DNA from: an uncultured Acetatifactor sp.
GTDB taxonomy: Bacteria; Bacillota; Clostridia; Lachnospirales; Lachnospiraceae
Assembly: GCF_910585425.1 (NCBI RefSeq)
Contig: NZ_CAJUCP010000064.1
Coordinates: 1 to 31,755 of the forward strand
Direction: 5' to 3'
Length of the DNA stretch: 31,755 nucleotides
Part shown: positions 6,992-14,377 of the stretch, piece after piece
Numbering within the stretch: position 1 is the stretch's first letter
How the letters are laid out: the number at the start of each line of letters is the position of its first letter
The notes under the pieces: model-generated
The model's database searches: none
Told to the model about the DNA's origin: nothing
Seen by the model: the letters and a program-made list of their open reading frames with translations, nothing else
Program-made: the position numbers and the translations under genes

Positions 6992-7318
6992 ATGAAAGCA
7001 TTTGACAAAAATTATAAGCTGTTGGAAGAAATGTACCAGGACGGATACTTTCCGGATTTTCTGGTGGACAAGGTGAAGGCTGAGCTGCAAAAGGTCATCG
7101 ACTTGCTGGAGAGGGGCGAGACGGACAGGGAAGCGGTTCAGGAGAAGCTGGACGAAGCGGTCTGCGCCATCAATGACCTGCAGGAGGAGTTCGATGAGAA
7201 CGACAGTGAGATAGAGACAGTGGCTCGGGACTGCATCGGGGAAAGCGTAGGCTACATTCTGGCGTGGTTCGGCATTCCCATTGATGTGGAGGAAGCCATC
7301 CGGGAGCGGGACTGGTGA
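6992..7318 (+). CDS. DUF5713 family protein
   Basis: A 108-residue acidic, helical protein. It carries the DUF5713 hallmarks: M-Y-Q-D-G-Y-F-P-D-F-L-V-D-K near the start, I-N-D-L-Q-E-E-F-D-E-N-D-S-E-I-E-T-V-A-R-D in the middle, and a final R-D-W. Two ATGs are adjacent; the second is better spaced from GGAG (six bases). The family has no assigned biochemical role. It is small, acidic and often found alone among immunity-like genes, so an immunity or binding function is possible but unproven. The Nudix gene begins immediately downstream and may share its transcript. Confidence 0.85.
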   Translation: MKAFDKNYKLLEEMYQDGYFPDFLVDKVKAELQKVIDLLERGETDREAVQEKLDEAVCAINDLQEEFDENDSEIETVARDCIGESVGYILAWFGIPIDVEEAIRERDW

Positions 7319-7335
7319 GGGAGGAAACATTTACA

Positions 7336-7785
7336 ATGGAACGCACGGAAAGGGTGGAACTTACAGCGTTATGCCTATTGCATCAAAATGGACGATATCT
7401 GTTACAAGACAGAGTGAAGAAAGACTGGAAAGGATTTACCTTACCTGGAGGACATGTAGAACCAGAGGAGTCTATAGTTGACGCCATTGTTCGAGAAATG
7501 AAAGAAGAAACAGGATTGACGATTACAAATCCAAGATTATGTGGTGTAAAACATTTTCCCATTGACGGAGGACGATATATTGTTTTCCTTTTTGAGGCAA
7601 CTCAGTATGAAGGAGAGCTTTGTTCTTCTGATGAAGGAAGAATGCATTGGATTAAAATAGAAGAACTTGATAAAATCAACTTGGTTGATGACTTTCATGA
7701 TTTGATTGATGTGATGCTTCATGAAGATTTAAGCGAATTTCAATATATCATTGAAAATGAAAAATGGAATATCATCAAGAAGTAG
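7336..7785 (+). CDS. Nudix hydrolase, MutT-like
   Basis: A 149-residue protein with a complete Nudix box at residues 39-61: G-H-V-E-P-E-E, seven residues, R53-E-x-x-E-E-x-G. The glutamates bind the divalent metal used to cleave nucleoside-diphosphate-linked substrates. The likely substrate class is an oxidised dNTP or similar, but the sequence does not decide it. The ATG at 7336 is preceded by GGGAGG at 11 bases; a GTG overlapping the previous stop is the alternative. The coding sequence is clearly more AT-rich than the DUF5713 gene just upstream, so the pair was probably joined by a later insertion. Confidence 0.9.
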   Translation: MERTERVELTALCLLHQNGRYLLQDRVKKDWKGFTLPGGHVEPEESIVDAIVREMKEETGLTITNPRLCGVKHFPIDGGRYIVFLFEATQYEGELCSSDEGRMHWIKIEELDKINLVDDFHDLIDVMLHEDLSEFQYIIENEKWNIIKK

Positions 7786-8135
7786 ATTGACAGAAAATTC
7801 CGGTATGGAAAGAAGGCGTTCTAATCGTTTTGATTGGTGCGATAACGCCCCATAGTACATATGTTTGCTGCCTTGCCTGTAGTGCAAAAATGGTGCTAAG
7901 AGTTTTCCTGCGGAAAGTATTCCAGCCAGCAGTCCTGAAGCGAATGGAGCAATCGGAATGGGATTGGTGGGGGAATACAGACCAGGCCAGGGACAGGATA
8001 ATCCAAGTGCTCCAACGTACTCCAGCGGCTGAATCCGGAAGAGGCAGAGAGGGCGAAAGAAAAGCGCTAAAACGCGTATTTTCCAGATGGCAGCAGCCAG
8101 AACCAGAAACGAAAAATCCATGAAAGGAGAGCTCC
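7786..8135. other. Degenerate region, possible remnants of coding sequence
   Basis: No intact gene. Short protein-like pieces occur in different plus frames: a Pro/Gly/Ser-rich piece around 7908-8030 (A-I-G-M-G-L-V-G-E-Y-R-P-G-Q-G), and L-Q-R-L-N-P-E-E-A-E-R-A-K-E-K-R ending near 8070. These look like frame-shifted ends of lost genes. A 143-residue minus frame here has poor codon structure. Confidence 0.3.
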
Positions 8136-9005
8136 ATGCGTGTTGAGCAGAAATGGACAATTCAGATGAAAAACAGCATAGACGCTGTCATGCTCCCCCA
8201 GACAGACCCCTTTGATAAAGCTGTTTTCTATGTTTCAGACGGCCTGCGCTCTACTTTTTCCAGTATGCGGTTCCGAAAACTGTCCATGGAAACAGGAGAA
8301 GAACAGGCGAATGTCCTGACCAGGGACGGCACTCGGTGCATCTATTGCGACAAAGAATACATATATGCCTTTCTGAACAAGCGAATACTGAAACTGCATA
8401 GAAGTGATTTGACCATTGCGGATGAATATAAAGAAAGGATTCCCCGCTATACAGATTATGTGGATTCTGACGGGGCAGAGGTTTTTCTGCTTGGAAATCA
8501 GAATGCGGATTCGCTGTCTGTGTTTCATCTGCAGACAGGGCGGAGCCAGCGGAAGAAAATCGGCGGCTGCTGCGGTATTTTTCAGACAGAACCAGATACT
8601 TTTTTCATATTCAATTATGACAGCATCCTTGCATATTCCTTGAAAGACAACCGGCTGAAAAAGATAGCGGATACGGAACACTATACAGAATGTGCCAGAG
8701 GGAAATCGGGCAGAGCATATCTTCTCTGCGGAGGAGTCCGCTATTCCACAACGACGATTTCTTCCGCTGAATATAAAATATTGATATATTCCTTTGTGCC
8801 GGATATAAAGATGGAAAAAGTCATTTTTATTCCGGAGGAAATATGCGGCCGCCTTTGCAGCGCAATGACTTTTCGCTTATCGGAAGATGAAAAACGGCTC
8901 TATTTATTCCCGCGAGCAATGAGCCAAGCGGCCGTGCTTGCACGGCCAGTTGGCGAATGCCGCGAGGGTCAAATACCCCGCTGCTCTGCAGCGTTGCAAG
9001 CTTGA
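8136..9005 (+). pseudogene. Beta-propeller-like protein, interrupted by a palindromic element
   Basis: The start has AAGGAGAGCTCC upstream of the ATG. The 5' part encodes about 258 residues of beta-strand-rich repeats (D-x-x-x-F-Y-V-S-D-G, Y-I-Y-A-F-L-N-K-R-I-L-K-L, F-F-I-F-N-Y-D-S-I-L-A-Y-S-L) typical of WD/PQQ-like propellers read from sugar- or kinase-type surface proteins; the exact family is not recognised. From about 8911 the frame enters a palindromic repeat, and the last ~31 residues up to the stop at 9005 are encoded by that repeat. The missing C-terminal part is found out of frame at 9035-9199. The truncated product is probably unstable. Confidence 0.7.
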
Positions 9006-9037
9006 TACCCCGTTGCTTGCAGCGGGGTATTTGATTT
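8911..9037. mobile_element. MITE-like palindromic insertion
   Basis: An element of about 125 bp with two nested hairpins: GGCCGTG-CTTG-CACGGCC (8930-8947), and a 16-base perfect inverted repeat, TCAAATACCCCGCTGC (8969-8984) with its complement at 9019-9034. It carries no gene. It sits inside a formerly continuous coding sequence, which is why it is read as an insertion. The exact ends and any target duplication cannot be fixed from one copy. Confidence 0.65.
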
Positions 9038-9199
9038 GACAGTCGAACTATTTGGATATATTCTATCTGCGAAGATAAGATTATCTTTCAGCATACATTT
9101 TCTGCCCATATCCTAAATGTTTTGGCAGAAGAATCATTTGTGATTACATCATGCAGCCTGCAGAAAGGATATGAAGTGGCCGGCTGGGGGATTCTTTGA
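9035..9199 (+). pseudogene. Displaced C-terminal part of the beta-propeller-like gene
   Basis: Directly after the element the frame reads D-S-R-T-I-W-I-Y-S-I, then about 40 residues ending V-A-G-W-G-I-L and a stop. The strand-like pattern matches the upstream protein, and no start codon or ribosome binding site is present, so this is the lost 3' end. Confidence 0.6.
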
Positions 9200-9341
9200 A
9201 AAGCAATCTGATAAGACAGAGCCGGTTTCCATTTCTTCGGAACACAGAGCATGACGGATAAGAGCACGGCGACAAGAGAGGGGAACTGTCCGGTATGCCG
9301 GGACGGGATTCAGGAGAAGGAAGTGAATGCTGCAAAAGCTA

Positions 9342-9370
9342 TTGACAATGCAAGAAAAGTCAATTATATT
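9342..9370 (+). promoter_or_regulatory. Promoter for the AAA ATPase gene
   Basis: TTGACA, 17 bases, TATATT, 38 bases before the start codon. Confidence 0.8.
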
Positions 9371-9408
9371 TAAGTAAATCGTAAACCACTAATTTGGGAG
9401 GCGCGCCG

Positions 9409-10794
9409 ATGTTTATAGGCAGGCAACAGGAACTGGATACACTAAATAAGCTATACCATTCCGGCAAGTTTGAATTTGCGGTTATCTACGGTCGCCGCCG
9501 GGTCGGCAAGACCGCCCTTATCAGCGAGTTTTCAAAAGAGAAAGACACCATTTTCTTTACCGGTGTTGAAACCAATGCAAAGCAGAACTTAGACAACTTT
9601 TCCAGATGTATTGTGGAATATGACACGGGAATCGCCGCCGGTCTGTCTTTTGCATCCTTTCAAGCGGCGCTGGAATATGTATTTGAACTGGCAAAGACGA
9701 AAAGGCTCGTGCTTGTCCTCGACGAATACCCCTATATTGCCCGTGCGTCCAAGAGCCTTGCATCCACGCTCCAGCTTTTGATCGATAAAAATAAGGACAG
9801 TTCTAAGCTCTTCCTGATTCTCTGCGGTTCTTCCATGTCTTATATGGAGGATCATGTCCTGGCGTATAAAGCGCCCCTTTACGGAAGAAGAACGGCGCAG
9901 CTTAAAATCAATCCCTTCGACTTTTTTGAAGCCTGCCGCTATTTTACAGGATTTTCCGATATCGACAAGGCGTTTGCATACGGAGTTGTCGGCGGAACGC
10001 CGCAGTATCTGATGCAGATGGATGACAGCCTTTCCATTGAGGAGAATATTAAAAACACTTACCTGAATCCCGCTTCCGCTATGTTTGAAGAGCCGAACAA
10101 TCTCTTAAAGCAGGAAGTGCGCGAACCGGCGATTTACAATGCAGTCGTTACGGCGATTGCCATGGGCTGCTCCAAAATGAATGAAATCTCCAACAAAATC
10201 GATGAAGATACCAGCGTGTGTGCTACCTACATGAAGAATCTGACCGCCCTGGGCATCGTAAAAAAAGAATCGCCCTACGGCGAAAAACCCAGCCGCAAGA
10301 CCATATACTCTATTGAGGATAATATGTTCCGGTTTTGGTATCGCTTTGTCCCGGAAAATACCTCGATTATTTCCCGCGGTGCAGCCGATCTTGCCTATAA
10401 GAGGATTGCTCCCGAGCTTTCAGCCTATATGGGCGGTGTATTTGAGGAAATCTGCAGGCAATACCTTTGGAGGCTGCTGCTTGACGGGAAATGCGCCGTG
10501 GATTTCTGTGACCTCGGCCGCTGGTGGGGTACAAACCCCAAGACCAGGACACAGGAAGAAATTGACATCATGGGCACAGATAGGGACTCCGCACTGTTTG
10601 CCGAGTGCAAGTGGACAAACGAAAAAGTTGACCTAAGCGTTCTGGAAACCCTTGTAGAGCGCAGCAATTTGTTTCATTATAAACAAAAGCATTTCTATCT
10701 TTTTGCAAAAACGGACTTTACAAAGGGCTGTATGGATAAGGCGGCAGAACTGGGGAATGTGACGCTTGTTGCATACTCGGATATGCTGAAATAA
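9409..10794 (+). CDS. AAA ATPase with C-terminal DUF234/PD-(D/E)XK-like domain
   Basis: A 461-residue archaeal-type ATPase. It begins F-I-G-R-Q-Q-E-L; the Walker A is at about residues 27-36 (G-R-R-R-V-G-K-T-A-L) and the Walker B at about 101-107 (L-V-L-V-L-D-E-Y-P-Y). A winged-helix segment follows in the middle. The C-terminal ~110 residues contain E-E-I-D-I-M-G, then A-L-F-A-E399-C-K401-W, the D...ExK core of restriction-like nucleases, as in the DUF234 group. Members are often single genes of unknown role, sometimes tied to mobile DNA or defence. The ATG was chosen because GGGAGG precedes it by seven bases. It has its own promoter and is monocistronic. Both catalytic cores look complete. 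Confidence 0.88.
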   Translation: MFIGRQQELDTLNKLYHSGKFEFAVIYGRRRVGKTALISEFSKEKDTIFFTGVETNAKQNLDNFSRCIVEYDTGIAAGLSFASFQAALEYVFELAKTKRLVLVLDEYPYIARASKSLASTLQLLIDKNKDSSKLFLILCGSSMSYMEDHVLAYKAPLYGRRTAQLKINPFDFFEACRYFTGFSDIDKAFAYGVVGGTPQYLMQMDDSLSIEENIKNTYLNPASAMFEEPNNLLKQEVREPAIYNAVVTAIAMGCSKMNEISNKIDEDTSVCATYMKNLTALGIVKKESPYGEKPSRKTIYSIEDNMFRFWYRFVPENTSIISRGAADLAYKRIAPELSAYMGGVFEEICRQYLWRLLLDGKCAVDFCDLGRWWGTNPKTRTQEEIDIMGTDRDSALFAECKWTNEKVDLSVLETLVERSNLFHYKQKHFYLFAKTDFTKGCMDKAAELGNVTLVAYSDMLK

Positions 10795-10795
10795 T

Positions 10796-10888
10796 GGAGA
10801 CTGCTTGACGATTTCATATGCCGCTTCTGTAAAGACATCGGATTTTGAACCGGCACAGGAAGGGCTGGAATCCCTATTTGATATTTGA
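10796..10888 (+). pseudogene. 3' remnant of an SMI1/KNR4-type gene
   Basis: Directly after the ATPase stop, the frame ending at 10888 reads A-Q-E-G-L-E-S-L-F-D-I-stop. This parallels V-Q-E-R-L-E-A-L-F-D-V-stop at the end of the SMI1/KNR4 gene at 12888, and the bases after both stops (GAAACAG, then a GTTTTTAT run) are also alike. No start or upstream part survives. Confidence 0.5.
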
Positions 10889-10956
10889 AACAGTGTGTTT
10901 TTATGACAACAACAAGAAATGGATGGAGCCTACAGGCAGGAGAGAGGAGCGTTTGA

Positions 10957-11883
10957 TTGGGCGTTAGACATATCAATTTTGATCCATTGATTCATAAAAT
11001 AAAGGAAAATAACTGGGAAGTCCACGGAATGGAAGTGTATTACATCGGGCATGGCGGACAAGCGGCAGGCTCTGACAAGCCATGTTCCGGGCAGGAGAGG
11101 ATCTGTGTGTACGGCGACACCACAGCGCATAGATACCCCATCTATTCCGCAACAAAGACCATAACCTCCCTGGCAGTGGGGATGGCGGCGGATGAGGGAA
11201 AGATGGATATAGGGCGTTCCGTTCTGGCCTATATTCCGGAAAAGACCCTTTCCGCATTGCCGGAAGAGGCAAAAGAACGGTATCAGAAAGTGACCATAAA
11301 GCGCCTGCTCACCATGTCCGTCCCCGGCTTCCCCTTTCGGCCGGAAGGGGAAAGCTGGCTCCGGAATTCCCTGCAGTATCCTGTGGAGCCGGAGACGACG
11401 GTATTTGACTACAGTAACGTCTCCGCCTACCTGGCCGGAGTGGCGGCGGCAAATGCTCTGGAGGAAGATTTGTATGCGTATCTTCAGAGACGGCTGTTCC
11501 AGCCCCTTGGAATCGAAAACCCGCCCTTCCAAAGATGTCCCGACGGTTACTTTTACGGGGCTTCCGGAATGGAGCTGACGGTAAATGAGCTGAGCCGCAT
11601 CGGATTTGTGCTGATGGACGAGGGCTTGTATCAGGGGACAAGGATCCTGTCGGAAAAATATGTAAAGGAAGCCTGCGGCATCCAACAGATGAACCGGGAG
11701 GGCGGGTACGGATATTTCGTATGGAAATATCAGGACGGCTTCCGGATCAGCGGCAAATGGGGGCAGAGATGCTATATTTTCCCCCGCAGAGGGCTGATGG
11801 TCACTTATCTGGCGCACATGGAAGAGGATTCGGGACAATTGGCGGATTGTATGTGGGAAATGATTGGCGATTGTGAGCATTGA
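10957..11883 (+). CDS. Serine hydrolase, beta-lactamase class C-like
   Basis: A 308-residue penicillin-binding-protein-like hydrolase without a signal peptide. The nucleophile motif S64-A-T-K67 follows Y-P-I-Y, and Y152-S-N is the second catalytic motif. The third motif (K/H-T/S-G) is replaced by G-K-W-G, close to the end. Such cytosolic members act as esterases or peptidases more often than as true beta-lactamases, so drug resistance is not implied. Start: a TTG at 10957 with GAGGAG seven bases upstream; the next ATG is inside the fold. The gene is followed at 38 bp by a small membrane protein with a strong site, so the two may be co-transcribed. Confidence 0.85.
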   Translation: MGVRHINFDPLIHKIKENNWEVHGMEVYYIGHGGQAAGSDKPCSGQERICVYGDTTAHRYPIYSATKTITSLAVGMAADEGKMDIGRSVLAYIPEKTLSALPEEAKERYQKVTIKRLLTMSVPGFPFRPEGESWLRNSLQYPVEPETTVFDYSNVSAYLAGVAAANALEEDLYAYLQRRLFQPLGIENPPFQRCPDGYFYGASGMELTVNELSRIGFVLMDEGLYQGTRILSEKYVKEACGIQQMNREGGYGYFVWKYQDGFRISGKWGQRCYIFPRRGLMVTYLAHMEEDSGQLADCMWEMIGDCEH

Positions 11884-11921
11884 AATTCATACCCGGCAGC
11901 AATCTTAAGAAGGAGGGGAAC

Positions 11922-12320
11922 ATGGACGACAGATTTCCTCAAAAACAGGAAACCAGCGAGAAGCTGAAAGCGAAACAATACGGAGCTGCGGCACTGGCCT
12001 GTATTCTGGCTGCTGCCATCATGACGGTCATCCGCCTGATATGGGGCAGTGTCACGTTAGGCGGAGAAGCGGATGGGATTTCCCTGGGAATGGCCATTTT
12101 TTATGTCCGTAATCCCGTGCTGCTTTTTGGAGCCATAGACCTCGTCTCTGCAATCTATCATTTTATGATTTGGAACCGGAACGGGCGGTGCAGCATGGAT
12201 GATGACAACAACAGCCTGTTTTCCGACTGGAAAAGCGGGGAACGTTCTCCGGTTAAGGTTTCGCTGGTTCTGATGGCTGGCATCATGGTGCTGGCGCTGG
12301 TGATCGTCCTGCAAGGATAA
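11922..12320 (+). CDS. Hypothetical membrane protein, three spans
   Basis: 132 residues. Predicted hydrophobic helices lie around residues 22-44, 58-80 and 112-131, with an acidic, Asp/Asn/Ser-rich loop (M-D-D-D-N-N-S) between the second and third. GGAGG sits six bases before the ATG at 11922, whereas an upstream in-frame ATG overlapping the hydrolase stop has none. No family recognised. It lies 38 bp after a serine hydrolase. Confidence 0.75.
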   Translation: MDDRFPQKQETSEKLKAKQYGAAALACILAAAIMTVIRLIWGSVTLGGEADGISLGMAIFYVRNPVLLFGAIDLVSAIYHFMIWNRNGRCSMDDDNNSLFSDWKSGERSPVKVSLVLMAGIMVLALVIVLQG

Positions 12321-12333
12321 GGATGCCGTTCTG

Positions 12334-12519
12334 GTGAGTATTGGCGGCATGCTGGGAACACTGCTGGCAACAGCAGCGCTGATGAAGTCCGCTGAAGAAG
12401 GAAGTCCGGATGAGGTCTATGAGATGTTTTGCCTGACGGCAAAGAGAGACTCGAGGAGATTACAGGAACAAGGAGGGAAACCTGTGCCTGTAGCCGGGAG
12501 AATATGGGGATTTCTGTAG
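12334..12519 (+). pseudogene. Short coding remnant of uncertain origin
   Basis: 61 codons from a GTG: a hydrophobic start (M-L-G-T-L-L-A-T-A-A-L-M-K-S), then a charged, well-formed segment (E-E-G-S-P-D-E-V-Y-E-M-F-C-L-T-A-K-R). The frame is also open a few codons further upstream, into the end of the previous gene. There is no ribosome binding site. It reads like the tail of a lost gene rather than a functional one. Confidence 0.3.
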
Positions 12520-12540
12520 TGTATTGGCAAGGGAGTTGAG

Positions 12541-12891
12541 GTGCATATAATGATTTTTCAAATGGCGGGTACATCAGCTTATGATAAGAATGAAGTTCAA
12601 GTATATATTATCGCTGAAAAAGGAGAAAGCATTAGGATTGGAGACATTATCGCAATTCCAATGAATGACCATACTTTTGAACAACGTGAGATTACGGCTA
12701 TGTATAGAGATAGAAAAAAGTGGGAAAAAGGAAAATGCCTATTCTCTGAAATAAAGGATGGCGAATGGGCGGTATGTATAATTCATAATATCCATTCGGG
12801 GATGATTCATACAATTAGTTCTCCTTATAATGAAGATTTGTTAAAAGATGGTTGGGTATGCTTTAGGAGAGATGGAGGTATAGTACGGTGA
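12541..12891 (+). CDS. Hypothetical 116-residue protein, coupled to SMI1/KNR4 gene
   Basis: An AT-rich gene with a GTG start (12541) after GGGAG; an in-frame ATG three codons later is an alternative. The protein is mixed alpha/beta, rich in Ile, without membrane segments, and ends C-F-R-R-D-G-G. No family recognised. Its stop overlaps the GTG start of the double SMI1/KNR4 gene (GTGA), so the pair is translationally coupled. The low GC against the GC-rich partner shows that the two have different origins. A role in the same recognition or immunity function as its partner is inference only. Confidence 0.65.
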   Translation: MHIMIFQMAGTSAYDKNEVQVYIIAEKGESIRIGDIIAIPMNDHTFEQREITAMYRDRKKWEKGKCLFSEIKDGEWAVCIIHNIHSGMIHTISSPYNEDLLKDGWVCFRRDGGIVR

Positions 12892-14327
12892 TACTGGAGG
12901 AACTGTGTAAGATAAAGTCTTTCGGCAGCAATATGGAAAGTTCCGTGACACCACAGGATATCGCAGACAAGGAGGCAGAACTGGGATTCGTTCTGCCCCA
13001 GGCTTTCAAGGAATTATACCTGACCTTTCATCCGGATGACCCCGCCTTTTCGGGAAAGGGAAATCTGATTCCTTTTGAGGAACTGAAAATTTATAAACGT
13101 ATCTACTGGACAGATACCGTGATTACGATTCTGCCCTTTTGCCGGCATGAAAGGTACGGTTATGGATTTGAAGTAAGCCGGTATCACAAAAGCAAGGACA
13201 TTATGAGCAACGACAATCCGGACGATCCCAAAATGTGGGGCCTCTATGTATCGCCGGAAACACGCAAGGAAGAAAAGCACCTGGAAGGCCATGAAGTGCC
13301 CTGTAACCAGTCAAACCTTTCCAGATGGATTGTGGAGTGGCTGGGATACCAGCAGACCCTGGCGCAGCCCAGCGTTATAGCCGTCAACCGGGATAAGACG
13401 GAAGACTTCTGGAAAAGACTGAGGGAACTTCCCCTGAATGCTTTTTATCATATCCCATTAGAACAGCTTTCCAGTGTCAGAATAAATTTTAACGTAAACT
13501 TTATGGAAGAGCCATTCCGGCTTTTATGCGGATGCATTACTTATTCAGGAACGGCCTATTTTGGCGGCAAGACCGACAAAGAACTGGAGCAGCTCATGAA
13601 GCGGATAGGCTTCAAATATGTCTGGATAAAGAGCCAGGACGGGCATCCCATCTTTAACTCGGCTCCGCCCAGTCCGCCCCAGGAACGGAAACTGGAATCC
13701 ATTGCCCCTGTATTGCAGTTTCTTTGTGAATTTGCCGGGCTTGAGGGCAGGGGAGCAAAGGAGGAAAGCATCGGCCGGGCAGAAGCCCGCCTGGGGACTT
13801 CCCTTCCGCTGCCATTGGCAGAGTTTTACCGCTATCTGCCAAGTAAGTTTTACAGTAGTTATAACGTAATCCGTCCTCTTTCCGGCCTGAAACAGACAAA
13901 GGATGGCAAGCTGAATTTTCTGGAAGAAAACCAGGCGGTGTATCACTGGGCAGCAGAATGGAACAGCCCATTTCTATACCGCCGTGCCAATGACGGCGTT
14001 TCCGGATGGGGCGCATATGGCATTCTGGACGGTTTCCTTGCGGCGGAATTTTTGTGGGCGCTGGCCTGTGATGAGACATTGGATCTGTTTCTTTGGGAGC
14101 TTCTGGATTTTGAACCGGCAATGCTGCTTGAGGGCGGGAAGCTGCATCCCCATCTGTCCCCTATTGCGGGCATTACGGACAGAATAGCGGCAGGCAATAC
14201 CCGGACGCTTTATCAGGCTATGGACGGACAGGCTGTTGGGCTCTACGACAGGGAAGAATGTACCTTTTGGTTCGTGACAAAGGAGGAGGCGGTACAGGAA
14301 CGGTTGGAAGCATTATTTGATGTTTGA
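12888..14327 (+). CDS. Tandem SMI1/KNR4-family protein
   Basis: A 479-residue soluble protein with two SMI1/KNR4-like modules. The first starts near residue 22 (I-A-D-K-E-A-E-L-G-F-V-L-P-Q-A-F-K-E-L-Y); the second near residue 291 repeats the pattern (I-G-R-A-E-A-R-L-G-T-S-L-P-L-P-L-A-E-F-Y). Between them is an alpha/beta region around residues 160-265. SMI1/KNR4 proteins are among the commonest immunity proteins against contact-dependent and polymorphic toxins, but no toxin lies nearby. It begins at a GTG overlapping the stop of the preceding small gene. The end resembles the remnant at 10796-10888, pointing to a second, lost copy. Confidence 0.85.
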   Translation: MILEELCKIKSFGSNMESSVTPQDIADKEAELGFVLPQAFKELYLTFHPDDPAFSGKGNLIPFEELKIYKRIYWTDTVITILPFCRHERYGYGFEVSRYHKSKDIMSNDNPDDPKMWGLYVSPETRKEEKHLEGHEVPCNQSNLSRWIVEWLGYQQTLAQPSVIAVNRDKTEDFWKRLRELPLNAFYHIPLEQLSSVRINFNVNFMEEPFRLLCGCITYSGTAYFGGKTDKELEQLMKRIGFKYVWIKSQDGHPIFNSAPPSPPQERKLESIAPVLQFLCEFAGLEGRGAKEESIGRAEARLGTSLPLPLAEFYRYLPSKFYSSYNVIRPLSGLKQTKDGKLNFLEENQAVYHWAAEWNSPFLYRRANDGVSGWGAYGILDGFLAAEFLWALACDETLDLFLWELLDFEPAMLLEGGKLHPHLSPIAGITDRIAAGNTRTLYQAMDGQAVGLYDREECTFWFVTKEEAVQERLEALFDV

Positions 14328-14377
14328 AACAGGTAAGTTTTTATAGATGCGGAACTATAATAAAGGAGAGAAACGAT

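Noticed and set aside
7729..8160. 143-codon minus frame and overlapping 97-codon plus frame
   Set aside because: Neither has a ribosome binding site or domain; both fall in a region of mixed gene fragments.
9251..9373. 40-codon plus frame with a C-P-V-C knuckle
   Set aside because: No ribosome binding site, and the promoter of the ATPase gene lies inside its end.
10930..11880. 316-codon minus frame
   Set aside because: Antisense of the serine hydrolase, whose catalytic motifs are clear on the plus strand.
10957..11883. Beta-lactamase resistance gene
   Set aside because: No signal peptide and an altered third motif; better described as a general serine hydrolase.
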